From JBNKDD01 sp050288085 (GTDB taxonomy: Bacteria > Chloroflexota > Anaerolineae > Aggregatilineales > UBA3940): a stretch of DNA of 63,125 bases. Where the stretch lies: NCBI GenBank assembly GCA_050288085.1, contig JBNKDD010000003.1, forward strand, positions 1 through 63,125, read 5' to 3'. Below, in pieces: positions 9,495-17,981 of this stretch. Under the pieces are notes generated by a model. That model was not told the origin of the DNA and ran no database searches. It saw only the letters and a list, made by a program, of their open reading frames with translations. Position 1 is the first letter of the stretch. Every line of letters begins with the position of its first letter. Made by a program: the position numbers and the translations under genes.

Positions 9495-9536
9495 GATTTG
9501 AGGCATGATCTACCAATTTATATCTCGTCTCAAATC
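9495..9536. repeat. Inverted repeat upstream of multisensor kinase
   Basis: GATTTGAG at 9495-9502 and CTCAAATC at 9529-9536 form a perfect 8-bp inverted repeat with a 26-base AT-rich spacer. It sits about 20 bases upstream of the chosen start of the large histidine kinase and could be an operator. Nothing else supports a function. Confidence 0.3.
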
Positions 9537-9555
9537 CTCTGTTTTGGAGGGGACG

Positions 9556-12500
9556 ATGCACCTGCAATATACGCCCTTCGCATTATTAGCTTTTGTTGCT
9601 GCAATCACATCGGCACTGCTTGCCCTATTGGGAGATCGCCGCCGCCCTGCTCCTGGTGCTGTCTGGTTCACTTTGCTCATGCTATCTCTGGCTTGGTGGT
9701 CGTTGGGATATACCTTTGAACTTCTCAGTATCGATTTGCCTGTCATCGTCTTTTGGGCCAAAGTCCAGTATGTTGGCATCACCGCTGCCCCTGTACTGTG
9801 GCTAACACTCGTGCTGGCCTGTACTGACCGATCAAAGTGGCTGACTCGCCGCAATCTGACTTTCTTATTTATCGTACCCGTTCTTACCCAATTATTGGTT
9901 TGGACGAACGAGTTCCACAAACTGATCTGGATGGATATCACACTCAATACCGATGGCGGGTTCGTTTGGATGGACTTCTCTCGAGGTCCATGGTATTGGG
10001 TGAATGTTATCTATGCCTATATTCTGCTCTTGCTCAGCATCCTCTTGCTCATCCGCTCATTTTTCCGTTCATCAGGTCTATACCGTAGGCAGTTCGCAGT
10101 GTTATTAATCGGTTCCCTTGCTCCCTGGTTGGGAAACCTGATCTATATGACCGGTCTGTCTTTCTCACACCTCGACCTGACGCCTTTTGCTTTCACCCTG
10201 ACCGGTTTATCGGGTGGATGGGGGCTTTTTTATTATCGCCTGTTAGACATCGTGCCGGTGGCCCGTGATGCGGTCATTGAGAGTATGAGCGATGCAGTAA
10301 TGGTACTCAACGCTAAAAATCACCTGGTTGATCTCAACCCTGCTGCCCAGGGAGTAATCGGCCAACCAGCCAGGGAAGTAATCGGTCAGCCAGCCGAGCT
10401 GATATTGTCAGACTGGCCCGCTCTGATCGAACAATATCAAAGTATCACAGAAACTCATACAGAGATTACGGCAGTCACAGAAGAAGGAAAACGCCACCTG
10501 GATTTAAGTATCTCACCTCTATATGACCGACAAGGACGCCTGACAGGACGACTGATTGTCTTTCGTGACATTACTGAACACAAGCGGGTCGAAGAAGAAT
10601 TAAAAACCTACCAGGAACAACTTGAAGACCTGGTTCAGGCACGGACAAAGGAATTGACACAAACAAACGAACAACTGGTAAAAGAGATTGATGAACGCAA
10701 ACGGGTGGAAAAGGCGCTACGGTATAGTGAGCAGAATCTGGTACGAGCGCAGAGCATTGCTCATATCGGTAGTTGGGATTGGGATATTGTTGATAATACA
10801 CTAGCTTGGTCAGATGAGTTATATCGAGTTTTTGGAGTAAGCCCAAAGTCTTTTGAGCTTACTTATGACAACATTGCGATCATGATTCATCCCGATGATC
10901 GTGATAGGAACGAGGCAAAAGTCCAGGAACTGCTTGCAACTGTCGATCGGGTGGACTATGAATTTCGTATTATCCGCCCAGATGGCTTGATCCGGCATAT
11001 CTATCAGATGGCGGAAATTTCACGTGATGGGGAAGGAGAATCCCAGAGAGCCTTTGGTGTCATGATGGACATCACCGCACGCAAACAAGCCGAGGAAGCG
11101 CTCAGGCACGAGCGTGACCTGATGCACACGCTTATGGACAATATCCCGGATAGCATCTATTTCAAGGATGCAGGAAGCCGATTCACGCGGATCAACCTGG
11201 CCCAGGCTAAGATGCTGGGATGCGCTGCTCCAGAAGATGCTTTGGGTAAGACCGATCTTGATTTCTATTCACCAGAATTCGCCCAGGAGACTTTCGCCGA
11301 CGAGCGGCGGATCATTACAACGGGTCAGGCCCAGTTGGGGAAAGTCGAGCAGTTGAGGTGGCCCAATGGCCGGGTCCGCTGGGGGTCCGCCTCCAAGGCT
11401 CCCATCAGGGACAGCCAGGGACAGGTAATCGGTATCGTCGGAATCACACGGGATATCACCGATCGCATCCAGGCGGAAGAAGCTCTGACCCAACGTGTCG
11501 GCCAGTTGGAGTTGCTCAACCAGGTCAGCCGGCATCTCACGGCTGAGCTATCGCTGGATTACTTATTGTCAAACGCAGCCAGCTTGATCCAGGAGAGTTT
11601 TGGCTATCCACACATCGGATTGTTTCTGGTCGAACATGAACAAGAAGAGTTGGTGATGAAAGCCCGTGCTGGATCGTATGCAGAACTCTTTCCGCTCAAT
11701 CATCGGCTGACGTTAGAAGAAGGGATCAATGGCTGGGTAGCGCGGAATGGTCAGCGGCTGTTGATCGGAGATGTACGGAAGGATCCACGTTACTATAATC
11801 CTTTCCCGGAGCAGTTGATCTTATCCGAGTTGAGTGTGCCAATCAAATGGAGAGGGGAGGTCGTCGGTGTACTTGATGTACAAAGCGATCGATTAGATGC
11901 ATTCGATAGTAATGATGTGATCGTCCTGGAAACTCTGGCCGACGAGCTTGCGGCAGCCATTCAGAATGCGAGCCTGCTTATTCAAACGCAGCTTGCGTTG
12001 GTCGAGTTGATGGCAGTTGAGGCAGCCGAGCGCGAGCAGCGTACCCTGGCCGAGGCATTGGTCAGCGTCGCGGCTAAACTCAACAGCACACTTGATTTTG
12101 AGGAAGTGTTGGAGCACATCCTGGACAATGTGGGGCAAGTCGCCCCATACGATTCAGCCAACATCATGCTGCTCGAGAATGAAGTCGCACGTGTTGTTCG
12201 CCAAAAGGGGCGAGGTGCGCTAGAGGACACGGAAAAGCTCGTCTGGACGATTGCTGAGATGCCTATCCTTAGTCGGATGGTTGAAAAGAACGAGCCGGTG
12301 GCCATCCCCGATACAAAAACCGATCCGCTCTGGGTCGAAAACATACCCTGGATCCGGTCGTATGCCGGGGCACCCATCCGCCTGAATGAAGAAGTGATTG
12401 GCTTCATCAACCTTGATGGGGCCGAGCCTGACATGTTCACAGCCGAACAAGCCCAGCGCTTGCAGGCCTTCGCCAACCAGGCCGCAGTGGCGATGGCAAA

Positions 12501-13650
12501 TGCCCGCCTGTACCGCGAGTTGGAGACTTACAGTGGGATACTGGAACAGGCGGTTGAGGAACGCACAGCCGAACTACAACAGACGAAAGAGCGGGTGGAG
12601 ACGATCCTCAACTACAATCCTGATCCGATCCTGCTGCTGAACTCCAACGGGATAATTGAGGCTGCTAACCCCGCTTTCAAGGAGGTGTTTGGTCATCACG
12701 TTGACGATCTGTATCGGCAGCCGCCCACCTCCTTGGTCATAGCTGACCAGTTTGATACGATGAAGGATGCACTGCAAAGTGCTATTGAGCAGCATGCTGT
12801 CACCCGGCTTGAGCTTACTGCCCGCCGCCAGGACGAAACCACATTCGACGCCGGGGTAGCCTTGGCTCCCATTCAGGTTGGTGACACCCTCCTGGGGGTA
12901 GTCTGCAGCGTGCGAGATATCAGCGCACTCAAAGAAGTGGAACGCATGAAAGACGCTTTTGTGTCGAATGTTTCCCACGAACTGCGGACACCGATCACCA
13001 GTCTGAAGTTAAGCCATAGATTGCTGGAAATGGATCCTGCGGGTCGAGAAAAATATATGGGTCGGCTGGGCAGAGAAATCAACCGGTTGGATGCTCTAAT
13101 CGAAGACCTGCTGCGCCTGTCGCGCCTGGATCAGGGGCGCGTGGAATTGAACCTTCAGCCGGTTGACCTCAACGCGCTTGCCGTTCAATATGTCAACGAC
13201 CGCACCCCTCTGGCCGAGAGCCACGACTTAACCCTCTTATTTGAGGAAGTTCCAGACCTACCTCAGGTTCAAACCGATGAAGGATTGATTGGGCAGACGT
13301 TGAGTATCCTGCTTACCAACGCCCTCAACTATACGCCCGCCGGTGGTCGGGTGACGGTCAGGACTCAGGCTCAAGAGCTTAATGGTGACCGGTGGGTGGG
13401 GGTCAGCGTTAGCGACACCGGGCCGGGTATCACCCCGGACGACCAACCCCATCTGTTCGAACGTTTCTATCGGGGACAGGCTGGACGCAGTTCCGGCGCA
13501 CCGGGCACGGGACTGGGTTTGGCTATTGCTAAGGAGATCGTTGAGCGGCATCATGGCCGGATCGAAGTACAAAGCGAAGGTGTACCCGGCCAGGGTGCAA
13601 CCTTTACAATATGGCTGCCTGTTCCTGATAGTAAACAACTCGAGCTATAA
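9556..13650 (+). CDS. Multisensor hybrid-domain histidine kinase (7TM-PAS-PAS-PAS-GAF-GAF-PAS-HisKA-HATPase)
   Basis: This is a very large sensor kinase (1364 residues). Residues 1-235 are seven hydrophobic helices matching the HisKA_7TM sensor. They are followed by PAS (about 240-345, ending FRDITEHKR), a coiled coil (345-395), PAS (about 400-510, ending MMDITARKQ), PAS (about 525-640, ending GITRDITDR), GAF (about 650-815), GAF (about 840-1000), a coiled coil, and PAS (about 1030-1130). A HisKA domain with SHELRTPI (phospho-His about 1141) and an HATPase domain ending at 1360 complete it, with the N box LLTNALNY and G boxes DTGPGI and GTGLGLAI. The ATG at 9556 is chosen because GGAGGGG at 9546-9552 precedes it; an upstream GTG/ATG in frame lacks this. 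A receiver-kinase hybrid follows 18 bases downstream. Confidence 0.93.
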   Translation: MHLQYTPFALLAFVAAITSALLALLGDRRRPAPGAVWFTLLMLSLAWWSLGYTFELLSIDLPVIVFWAKVQYVGITAAPVLWLTLVLACTDRSKWLTRRNLTFLFIVPVLTQLLVWTNEFHKLIWMDITLNTDGGFVWMDFSRGPWYWVNVIYAYILLLLSILLLIRSFFRSSGLYRRQFAVLLIGSLAPWLGNLIYMTGLSFSHLDLTPFAFTLTGLSGGWGLFYYRLLDIVPVARDAVIESMSDAVMVLNAKNHLVDLNPAAQGVIGQPAREVIGQPAELILSDWPALIEQYQSITETHTEITAVTEEGKRHLDLSISPLYDRQGRLTGRLIVFRDITEHKRVEEELKTYQEQLEDLVQARTKELTQTNEQLVKEIDERKRVEKALRYSEQNLVRAQSIAHIGSWDWDIVDNTLAWSDELYRVFGVSPKSFELTYDNIAIMIHPDDRDRNEAKVQELLATVDRVDYEFRIIRPDGLIRHIYQMAEISRDGEGESQRAFGVMMDITARKQAEEALRHERDLMHTLMDNIPDSIYFKDAGSRFTRINLAQAKMLGCAAPEDALGKTDLDFYSPEFAQETFADERRIITTGQAQLGKVEQLRWPNGRVRWGSASKAPIRDSQGQVIGIVGITRDITDRIQAEEALTQRVGQLELLNQVSRHLTAELSLDYLLSNAASLIQESFGYPHIGLFLVEHEQEELVMKARAGSYAELFPLNHRLTLEEGINGWVARNGQRLLIGDVRKDPRYYNPFPEQLILSELSVPIKWRGEVVGVLDVQSDRLDAFDSNDVIVLETLADELAAAIQNASLLIQTQLALVELMAVEAAEREQRTLAEALVSVAAKLNSTLDFEEVLEHILDNVGQVAPYDSANIMLLENEVARVVRQKGRGALEDTEKLVWTIAEMPILSRMVEKNEPVAIPDTKTDPLWVENIPWIRSYAGAPIRLNEEVIGFINLDGAEPDMFTAEQAQRLQAFANQAAVAMANARLYRELETYSGILEQAVEERTAELQQTKERVETILNYNPDPILLLNSNGIIEAANPAFKEVFGHHVDDLYRQPPTSLVIADQFDTMKDALQSAIEQHAVTRLELTARRQDETTFDAGVALAPIQVGDTLLGVVCSVRDISALKEVERMKDAFVSNVSHELRTPITSLKLSHRLLEMDPAGREKYMGRLGREINRLDALIEDLLRLSRLDQGRVELNLQPVDLNALAVQYVNDRTPLAESHDLTLLFEEVPDLPQVQTDEGLIGQTLSILLTNALNYTPAGGRVTVRTQAQELNGDRWVGVSVSDTGPGITPDDQPHLFERFYRGQAGRSSGAPGTGLGLAIAKEIVERHHGRIEVQSEGVPGQGATFTIWLPVPDSKQLEL

Positions 13651-13668
13651 CATGATTGTGAGGAAAAC

Positions 13669-14787
13669 ATGGCGAACCAGTCGCAGGCGACGATTTTGGT
13701 GGTAGACGACGATCCGGCTATTCTGGCAAATGTGACGGATCTACTACGCCTTGAGGGCTACCATTATCTTTCGGCGAGTAATGGAATAGAAGCCCTGGGG
13801 ATCATGCAGCAGCATACGCCGGATCTGATTCTGGCCGATATTATGATGCCCCAGATGAACGGCTACATGTTCTTCCAGGCAGTTCGCGATAATCCGGCCT
13901 GGACCTTGATCCCATTTATTTTTATGTCGGCCAAGGGTGAGCAAAAGGATATCCGGTGGGGATATCAATTGGGGGCTGATCATTACTTAACGAAACCCTT
14001 TGAGCCAGAGGACTTATTCATCGCGGTCAGGTTACGTCTTCAACGAGCAGCCGAGATGGAAGCCGCTGCCCAGGAGGGGGTGGAACAGATCAGGCATTCT
14101 TTCTTGAATGTGGTTGGACATGAACTGCGCACGCCGCTGACCTACATATATGGCTATCTGAGCCTGTTTGAAGCAGCAGGTGAGGATGTCAGCAAGGAGA
14201 CTATCGGCGACTTCTTGAGCGGAATGCGCAAAGGCACCGACCGGTTGATCAAACTGGTTGAGGATTTGATGTTGGTAATTACTATCGACAGCGGCGCAGC
14301 CAAGAGGGAAATCGGCCAGTTCAGCGAGCGTGTTGACCTGAGCGTGGAGATAGGTGCAGCGATCCAATCATTGGGCGACCAGGCAGAGGCCAATCAAGTC
14401 ACCATCAACAACGAAGTTCCCCTTAATTTGATAGTCTACGGCATCCCGGTTTATATCCAAGGCATTTTTAAACGGCTGATCGACAACGCCATCAAGTTTT
14501 CAAAGCCCACCGGTGGTCGAGTTTGGGTAAACTCAGAAATCAGGGATGGGCAGGTTCTCATCTCGGTGCGGGATGAGGGGATTGGGATTGCGCCCGAAGT
14601 GCAGGCTTCCATATTCGAGCGCTTCCACCAGATCGAGCGGCACAGGATGGAGCAGCAGGGTATGGGATTGGGATTGGCTATTGTCTTTGACCTGGTTCAA
14701 CTGCATGGGGGTGATGTTCAGGTGAAAAGTCAACCCGGTGAGGGAACAAACATGTCGGTGTTTATGCCGCTGGAAAACAAAGAATAA
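13669..14787 (+). CDS. Receiver-histidine kinase hybrid (REC-HisKA-HATPase)
   Basis: This 372-residue cytoplasmic protein has a receiver domain first (residues 7-125): acidic pocket VVDDDP, phosphoacceptor D57 in LILADIMMP and Lys in YLTKPF. A HisKA dimerisation helix with GHELRTPLTY (His about 150) follows, then an HATPase domain with NAIKFSKPTGG, DEGIGIA and GMGLGLAIV. There is no output domain, so it probably relays phosphate. The multisensor kinase 18 bases upstream is the likely input, and the pair forms an operon. A GAGGAAAAC ribosome-binding site precedes the ATG. No partner with a DNA-binding output lies directly next to it; the decayed receiver just downstream may once have been one. 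Confidence 0.9.
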   Translation: MANQSQATILVVDDDPAILANVTDLLRLEGYHYLSASNGIEALGIMQQHTPDLILADIMMPQMNGYMFFQAVRDNPAWTLIPFIFMSAKGEQKDIRWGYQLGADHYLTKPFEPEDLFIAVRLRLQRAAEMEAAAQEGVEQIRHSFLNVVGHELRTPLTYIYGYLSLFEAAGEDVSKETIGDFLSGMRKGTDRLIKLVEDLMLVITIDSGAAKREIGQFSERVDLSVEIGAAIQSLGDQAEANQVTINNEVPLNLIVYGIPVYIQGIFKRLIDNAIKFSKPTGGRVWVNSEIRDGQVLISVRDEGIGIAPEVQASIFERFHQIERHRMEQQGMGLGLAIVFDLVQLHGGDVQVKSQPGEGTNMSVFMPLENKE

Positions 14788-15293
14788 CCGGCCCAGGCGT
14801 AGATTTCCGGGTAATTGAATCGAAGGTCATGAGCAATAATACTGCCGTCTGTTCGTTTATGATGAGTCAGGCGTGCTGGAAAACCTATCCGATTTGTTAC
14901 GGCTGTCTGGTTATGAAGTTATCAACTGTGCTCACCCTCAATATGGATATCTTGATCGCCTATTGTAACGCCTTTTTATATTGATACTGGATGAAGACCA
15001 AGTGTCGAGTTACATATGAGATGAATCTCAAGTCAATTGGGAGACTACTGTGTCAAGTGTAGTAGGTAATGCGAGAGGTAAATTTGATGCTGTGCGTGAA
15101 GTAAGTCAGTGGATTCGCTTATATGGGAATCTAAACGAGGTCACTTGTTGCCGACGTGTCCCCGAACGCAGTGAGGGGTAGGTTCCCATATGAATTAATA
15201 TCATTACTTACTTTTTGAAACGAATAATATGCAAGTTCGTTTTGCTGCTTGGTGATTGTGGGGATCTCCCAAAGAGAAGGGCACGTAGATTGA
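14788..15293. other. 506-base intergenic stretch with receiver remnant and an inverted repeat
   Basis: Apart from the receiver remnant at 14855-14968, no gene is evident. Near its right end TATGGGAATCTA (about 15122-15133) and TAGGTTCCCATA (about 15179-15190) form a 12-base inverted repeat with one mismatch, with about 45 bases between the arms. The rest is AT-richer than the neighbouring genes, with stop codons in every frame. It separates the kinase operon from a convergent lipoprotein gene. Confidence 0.55.
14855..14968 (+). pseudogene. Decayed response-regulator receiver fragment
   Basis: One frame reads VYDESGVLENLSDLLRLSGY followed by EVINCAHPQYGYLDRLL and a stop. This lines up with the start of the receiver domain of the preceding gene (VVDDDPAILANVTDLLRLEGYHYLSASN): the acidic pocket, the DLLRL-x-GY helix and the following strand are all recognisable. 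The expected upstream beta-strand is out of frame (TAVCS), and the frame ends before the phosphoacceptor. It is best read as the remnant of a third regulator gene in this operon. Confidence 0.6.
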
Positions 15294-17144
15294 TTAGCAT
15301 CCGCTGTTTGGATATTCGCCGGATAGCAGTCTCGCCAATGCCAACCCGCTGGCGGTTGGCATCCAATCCCAATCGGGAGCGTCGCCGGGGTAACGCTGCA
15401 CCCACCACATGTATTCCATCATATATTTGGCCGGCTCACAGCGGCTTTCTCCCTGGGGCGGTCTACCGCGAAATGTGTAGTAATCGCGGTTTTGGAAATC
15501 GACCACGTGATTCATCTCGTGGGCCCATCGACCGTTTAGTACGCCGGGGTAGCCCATGATCACATCGGAGAGTTCATAAGAAGAGATGATGATTTCCTTC
15601 CGCCGGGAAGGAACCATCACCCCGTCATCTATATCCGGACTAATCCTGATGACCAGCGGATCGTCGCCGTCGTAGGTTGCGCCCAGGATGATTAGCGCTT
15701 CCAGGTCGTTGAACAACCAGCCCGAACGGTAAGGCTTCAACAGAGTATTTACAACATCTTCCCGACCCTTATCCTCCATAAAATAACCATCTCTGGCGTA
15801 ATCGCTGGATAGAAATTCGGATAGGCTGGCCTCGTCAATCTGCACCTTACCGAGATCGAGCGCCTCGCGGAATCGCTCGCGCCGGATATCGACTGTTCCC
15901 GAATGTGGAAGTAAGACGTAAGGGGGCACTGTCTCTGATGGCAGCCAGTCGGCGACCTGCTGTGGGGTGCTCTCATCCCAATCGATCAGTTCCAGGTCAT
16001 AACCGAAGGTGTCTGCCAGGGATTGATAATCGATCAGAGTATTTTGGATGTGGGTTACCCCCTGACTGTAAAAACCCTTGATCATGTCGATGATTGGATC
16101 AGGTAAGATGCGCCGCCAGCGCTGATAGTACGAGAATCCGTAGTGGTAGAACTGCTCACCGTTCGGTCCCTCTTCGATCCAGGTGCCGGTGTGATCGCGC
16201 AGGTTGAGACGGTAGTTAGTGCTGGCCTCGATCAGGTCGCCGGTTTTCTCTTCGATCCAACCGATGGTCACCGTTTCCCCGCTGCGGGTGTCTATTGCTG
16301 CATAGCCGATCCGCTTGACGATCTGTCCCTCCCAACGTTCGATGGGAGTCAGGTAAGCGCCGCCGATCCGGTAAACTGATCCGTCACGTAGGGCACGGAT
16401 CAAAGTCAGGTCTGTGTCGCGGTAGGCGGTATCATCCCCGGCGAGAAAGGCATTCCACCGGGCGATCAGGTCGGGATCAAGTTGGGTGGACTCATCTGAG
16501 CTGATTGGAGCGATCTCGGAACGGAGCGTGGCGTAATCAGGTTGGGTGGGACTCGGAGCGGGGAAAGTTGTTTCGACGGTTCCGGTTGCTCCCACACCGA
16601 TCAGCAGGGGGGTGGTATCATCCCGGTAAGCCAATATAAAAGGCGATTCACCGATCATCAACCGGCTGGCGGCATAATCGATCCGGTCGGTGGTGGTAGC
16701 TAAATTGATTCCAATAGGAAGGTAGAGATTAGACGTTTCGCTGCCGATGTAGGTGTCGTATAACCATTGGCGGTCGTTAAGGTGAAGGATTTGGCCGCTC
16801 CAACGCGTTAAGCCGGTGTTGAAATCTGATAGGCCGGAATCGAGCAGCACCAGATAATCGCCCGCCGGGACGGCTTCCAACGTGAAGCTGCCCGTCGAAT
16901 CAGAAGTGGCAGTAATAGGCTGCACGGTGCAATCGCCGGGGAGTACCTGGCTGCCTGTAACCTGGCAAAGTGCAATCTGTCGCCCCGCGATCTGATCAGC
17001 CTGACTCGATGAGATGAGCGTCCCGCTGATCGTGGCGGCAGGAAAGTCTGTAGCCTGTGGTGTAGCCTCAGTATCAATGGTTCGCCCGCAGGCGGTGAGG
17101 ATCAAGGCGGCCAGCAAAATAGTCAGGATGTGATGTCGCGTCAT
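15294..17144 (-). CDS. Lipoprotein with HExxH metallopeptidase-like motif
   Basis: This is a secreted lipoprotein of about 616 residues. The N-terminus from the ATG at 17144 is MTRHHILTILLAALILTAC, a signal peptide with lipobox LTAC, so it is probably lipid-anchored outside the cytoplasmic membrane. An earlier in-frame ATG at 17180 would bury the signal. Residues about 40-140 look like a carboxypeptidase-regulatory or CNA-B beta-sandwich (TSDSTGSFTLEAVPAGDYLVLL). The C-terminal part has GRWAHEMNHVVDF, an HExxH zinc site, followed by a conserved-looking CEPAKYMMEYMWW. The middle is not recognised. A membrane-anchored zinc peptidase is likely, but the family is not assigned. It is the only gene on this strand here apart from the acetyltransferase upstream. 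Confidence 0.65.
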   Translation of the reverse strand: MTRHHILTILLAALILTACGRTIDTEATPQATDFPAATISGTLISSSQADQIAGRQIALCQVTGSQVLPGDCTVQPITATSDSTGSFTLEAVPAGDYLVLLDSGLSDFNTGLTRWSGQILHLNDRQWLYDTYIGSETSNLYLPIGINLATTTDRIDYAASRLMIGESPFILAYRDDTTPLLIGVGATGTVETTFPAPSPTQPDYATLRSEIAPISSDESTQLDPDLIARWNAFLAGDDTAYRDTDLTLIRALRDGSVYRIGGAYLTPIERWEGQIVKRIGYAAIDTRSGETVTIGWIEEKTGDLIEASTNYRLNLRDHTGTWIEEGPNGEQFYHYGFSYYQRWRRILPDPIIDMIKGFYSQGVTHIQNTLIDYQSLADTFGYDLELIDWDESTPQQVADWLPSETVPPYVLLPHSGTVDIRRERFREALDLGKVQIDEASLSEFLSSDYARDGYFMEDKGREDVVNTLLKPYRSGWLFNDLEALIILGATYDGDDPLVIRISPDIDDGVMVPSRRKEIIISSYELSDVIMGYPGVLNGRWAHEMNHVVDFQNRDYYTFRGRPPQGESRCEPAKYMMEYMWWVQRYPGDAPDWDWMPTASGLALARLLSGEYPNSGC

Positions 17145-17200
17145 GGCCTGGATTGTAGCGAGATTCAGGCCGGATGGCATCCATGCGCGGTGTTCTATAT

Positions 17201-17767
17201 CTAGAATTCCCCAACGCAGTCCAGCAGGCGCATCAGCAGCAGGACAATATCCTCGGTCTGGCCGTCGGGCCGCATGAAGTAATCCTCCAATACACAGCGG
17301 CGCTCGAAGCCCAGCGACTCAAAAGCCCGGATGACCTTTGGCTGGCTGGCGAACACTTCTGCACGGAGTTGATGCAGCCCTTCCTTCCGCGCCAGTTCGA
17401 CCAACGAGTGAAGCATTTCGGTGCCCAGACCCCGGCGGCGATAATCTTTTGCCAGGAAGATACGCAGTTCGCCGATGTGGCGGAAGGGGCCGCCGGGCCG
17501 GTGCAAGGTGGCATTGCCTACTACCCGGTCATTGATGATGGCTAATAGCGGGAATACGTAGTGGTAATCCAGATCGTCTACCCACGAATTGACGACTTCG
17601 GCATTGGTTACGTCGTGGCGCAGCGAATGCAAATCTGATGGTTCAGCGGTGGTGTACAGGTCGAGTAGGGCTGCGCGGTCTTCCTCGGTCAGTGGGCGGA
17701 GCAGCAGCCGTGCCCCATCGGTCAATGTGATCAATCGACGATAGGTCTCTGTGGCAGAAGTGGTCAT
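17201..17767 (-). CDS. GNAT-family N-acetyltransferase
   Basis: This is a 188-residue GNAT enzyme from the ATG at 17767, which is preceded by a strong GGGGGG ribosome-binding site. An ATG at 17854 upstream has none. TLTDGARLLLRPLTEEDRAALLDLY is the typical N-terminal strand-helix. LRIFLAKDYRRRGLGTEMLHSL is motif A, the acetyl-CoA pyrophosphate loop (Q/RxxGxG/A form). LRAEVFASQPKVIRAFESLGF and a C-terminal strand complete the fold. The substrate is unknown; proteins of this shape are often annotated as ribosomal-protein or small-molecule acetyltransferases. It lies 57 bases upstream of the lipoprotein gene on the same strand. Confidence 0.85.
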   Translation of the reverse strand: MTTSATETYRRLITLTDGARLLLRPLTEEDRAALLDLYTTAEPSDLHSLRHDVTNAEVVNSWVDDLDYHYVFPLLAIINDRVVGNATLHRPGGPFRHIGELRIFLAKDYRRRGLGTEMLHSLVELARKEGLHQLRAEVFASQPKVIRAFESLGFERRCVLEDYFMRPDGQTEDIVLLLMRLLDCVGEF

Positions 17768-17981
17768 GATTTCCCCCCTTAAGTGACTCTGTGTTATACG
17801 CATCTTCCCGGAGTGTTTTGAAGGGGCGTGGGGAATATGACTGAAGTTTCGCACAAACCCTTATAAATTGCTAGTGGCGACTCTCTCTGCATTTGCCCGC
17901 CTGCTCTTTTGACCGGTGGAGTCGGTGATGGTATCTTTCAACCTGTTATACCTGTGATGCTGGGAAAGAAGGGATTGAGCT

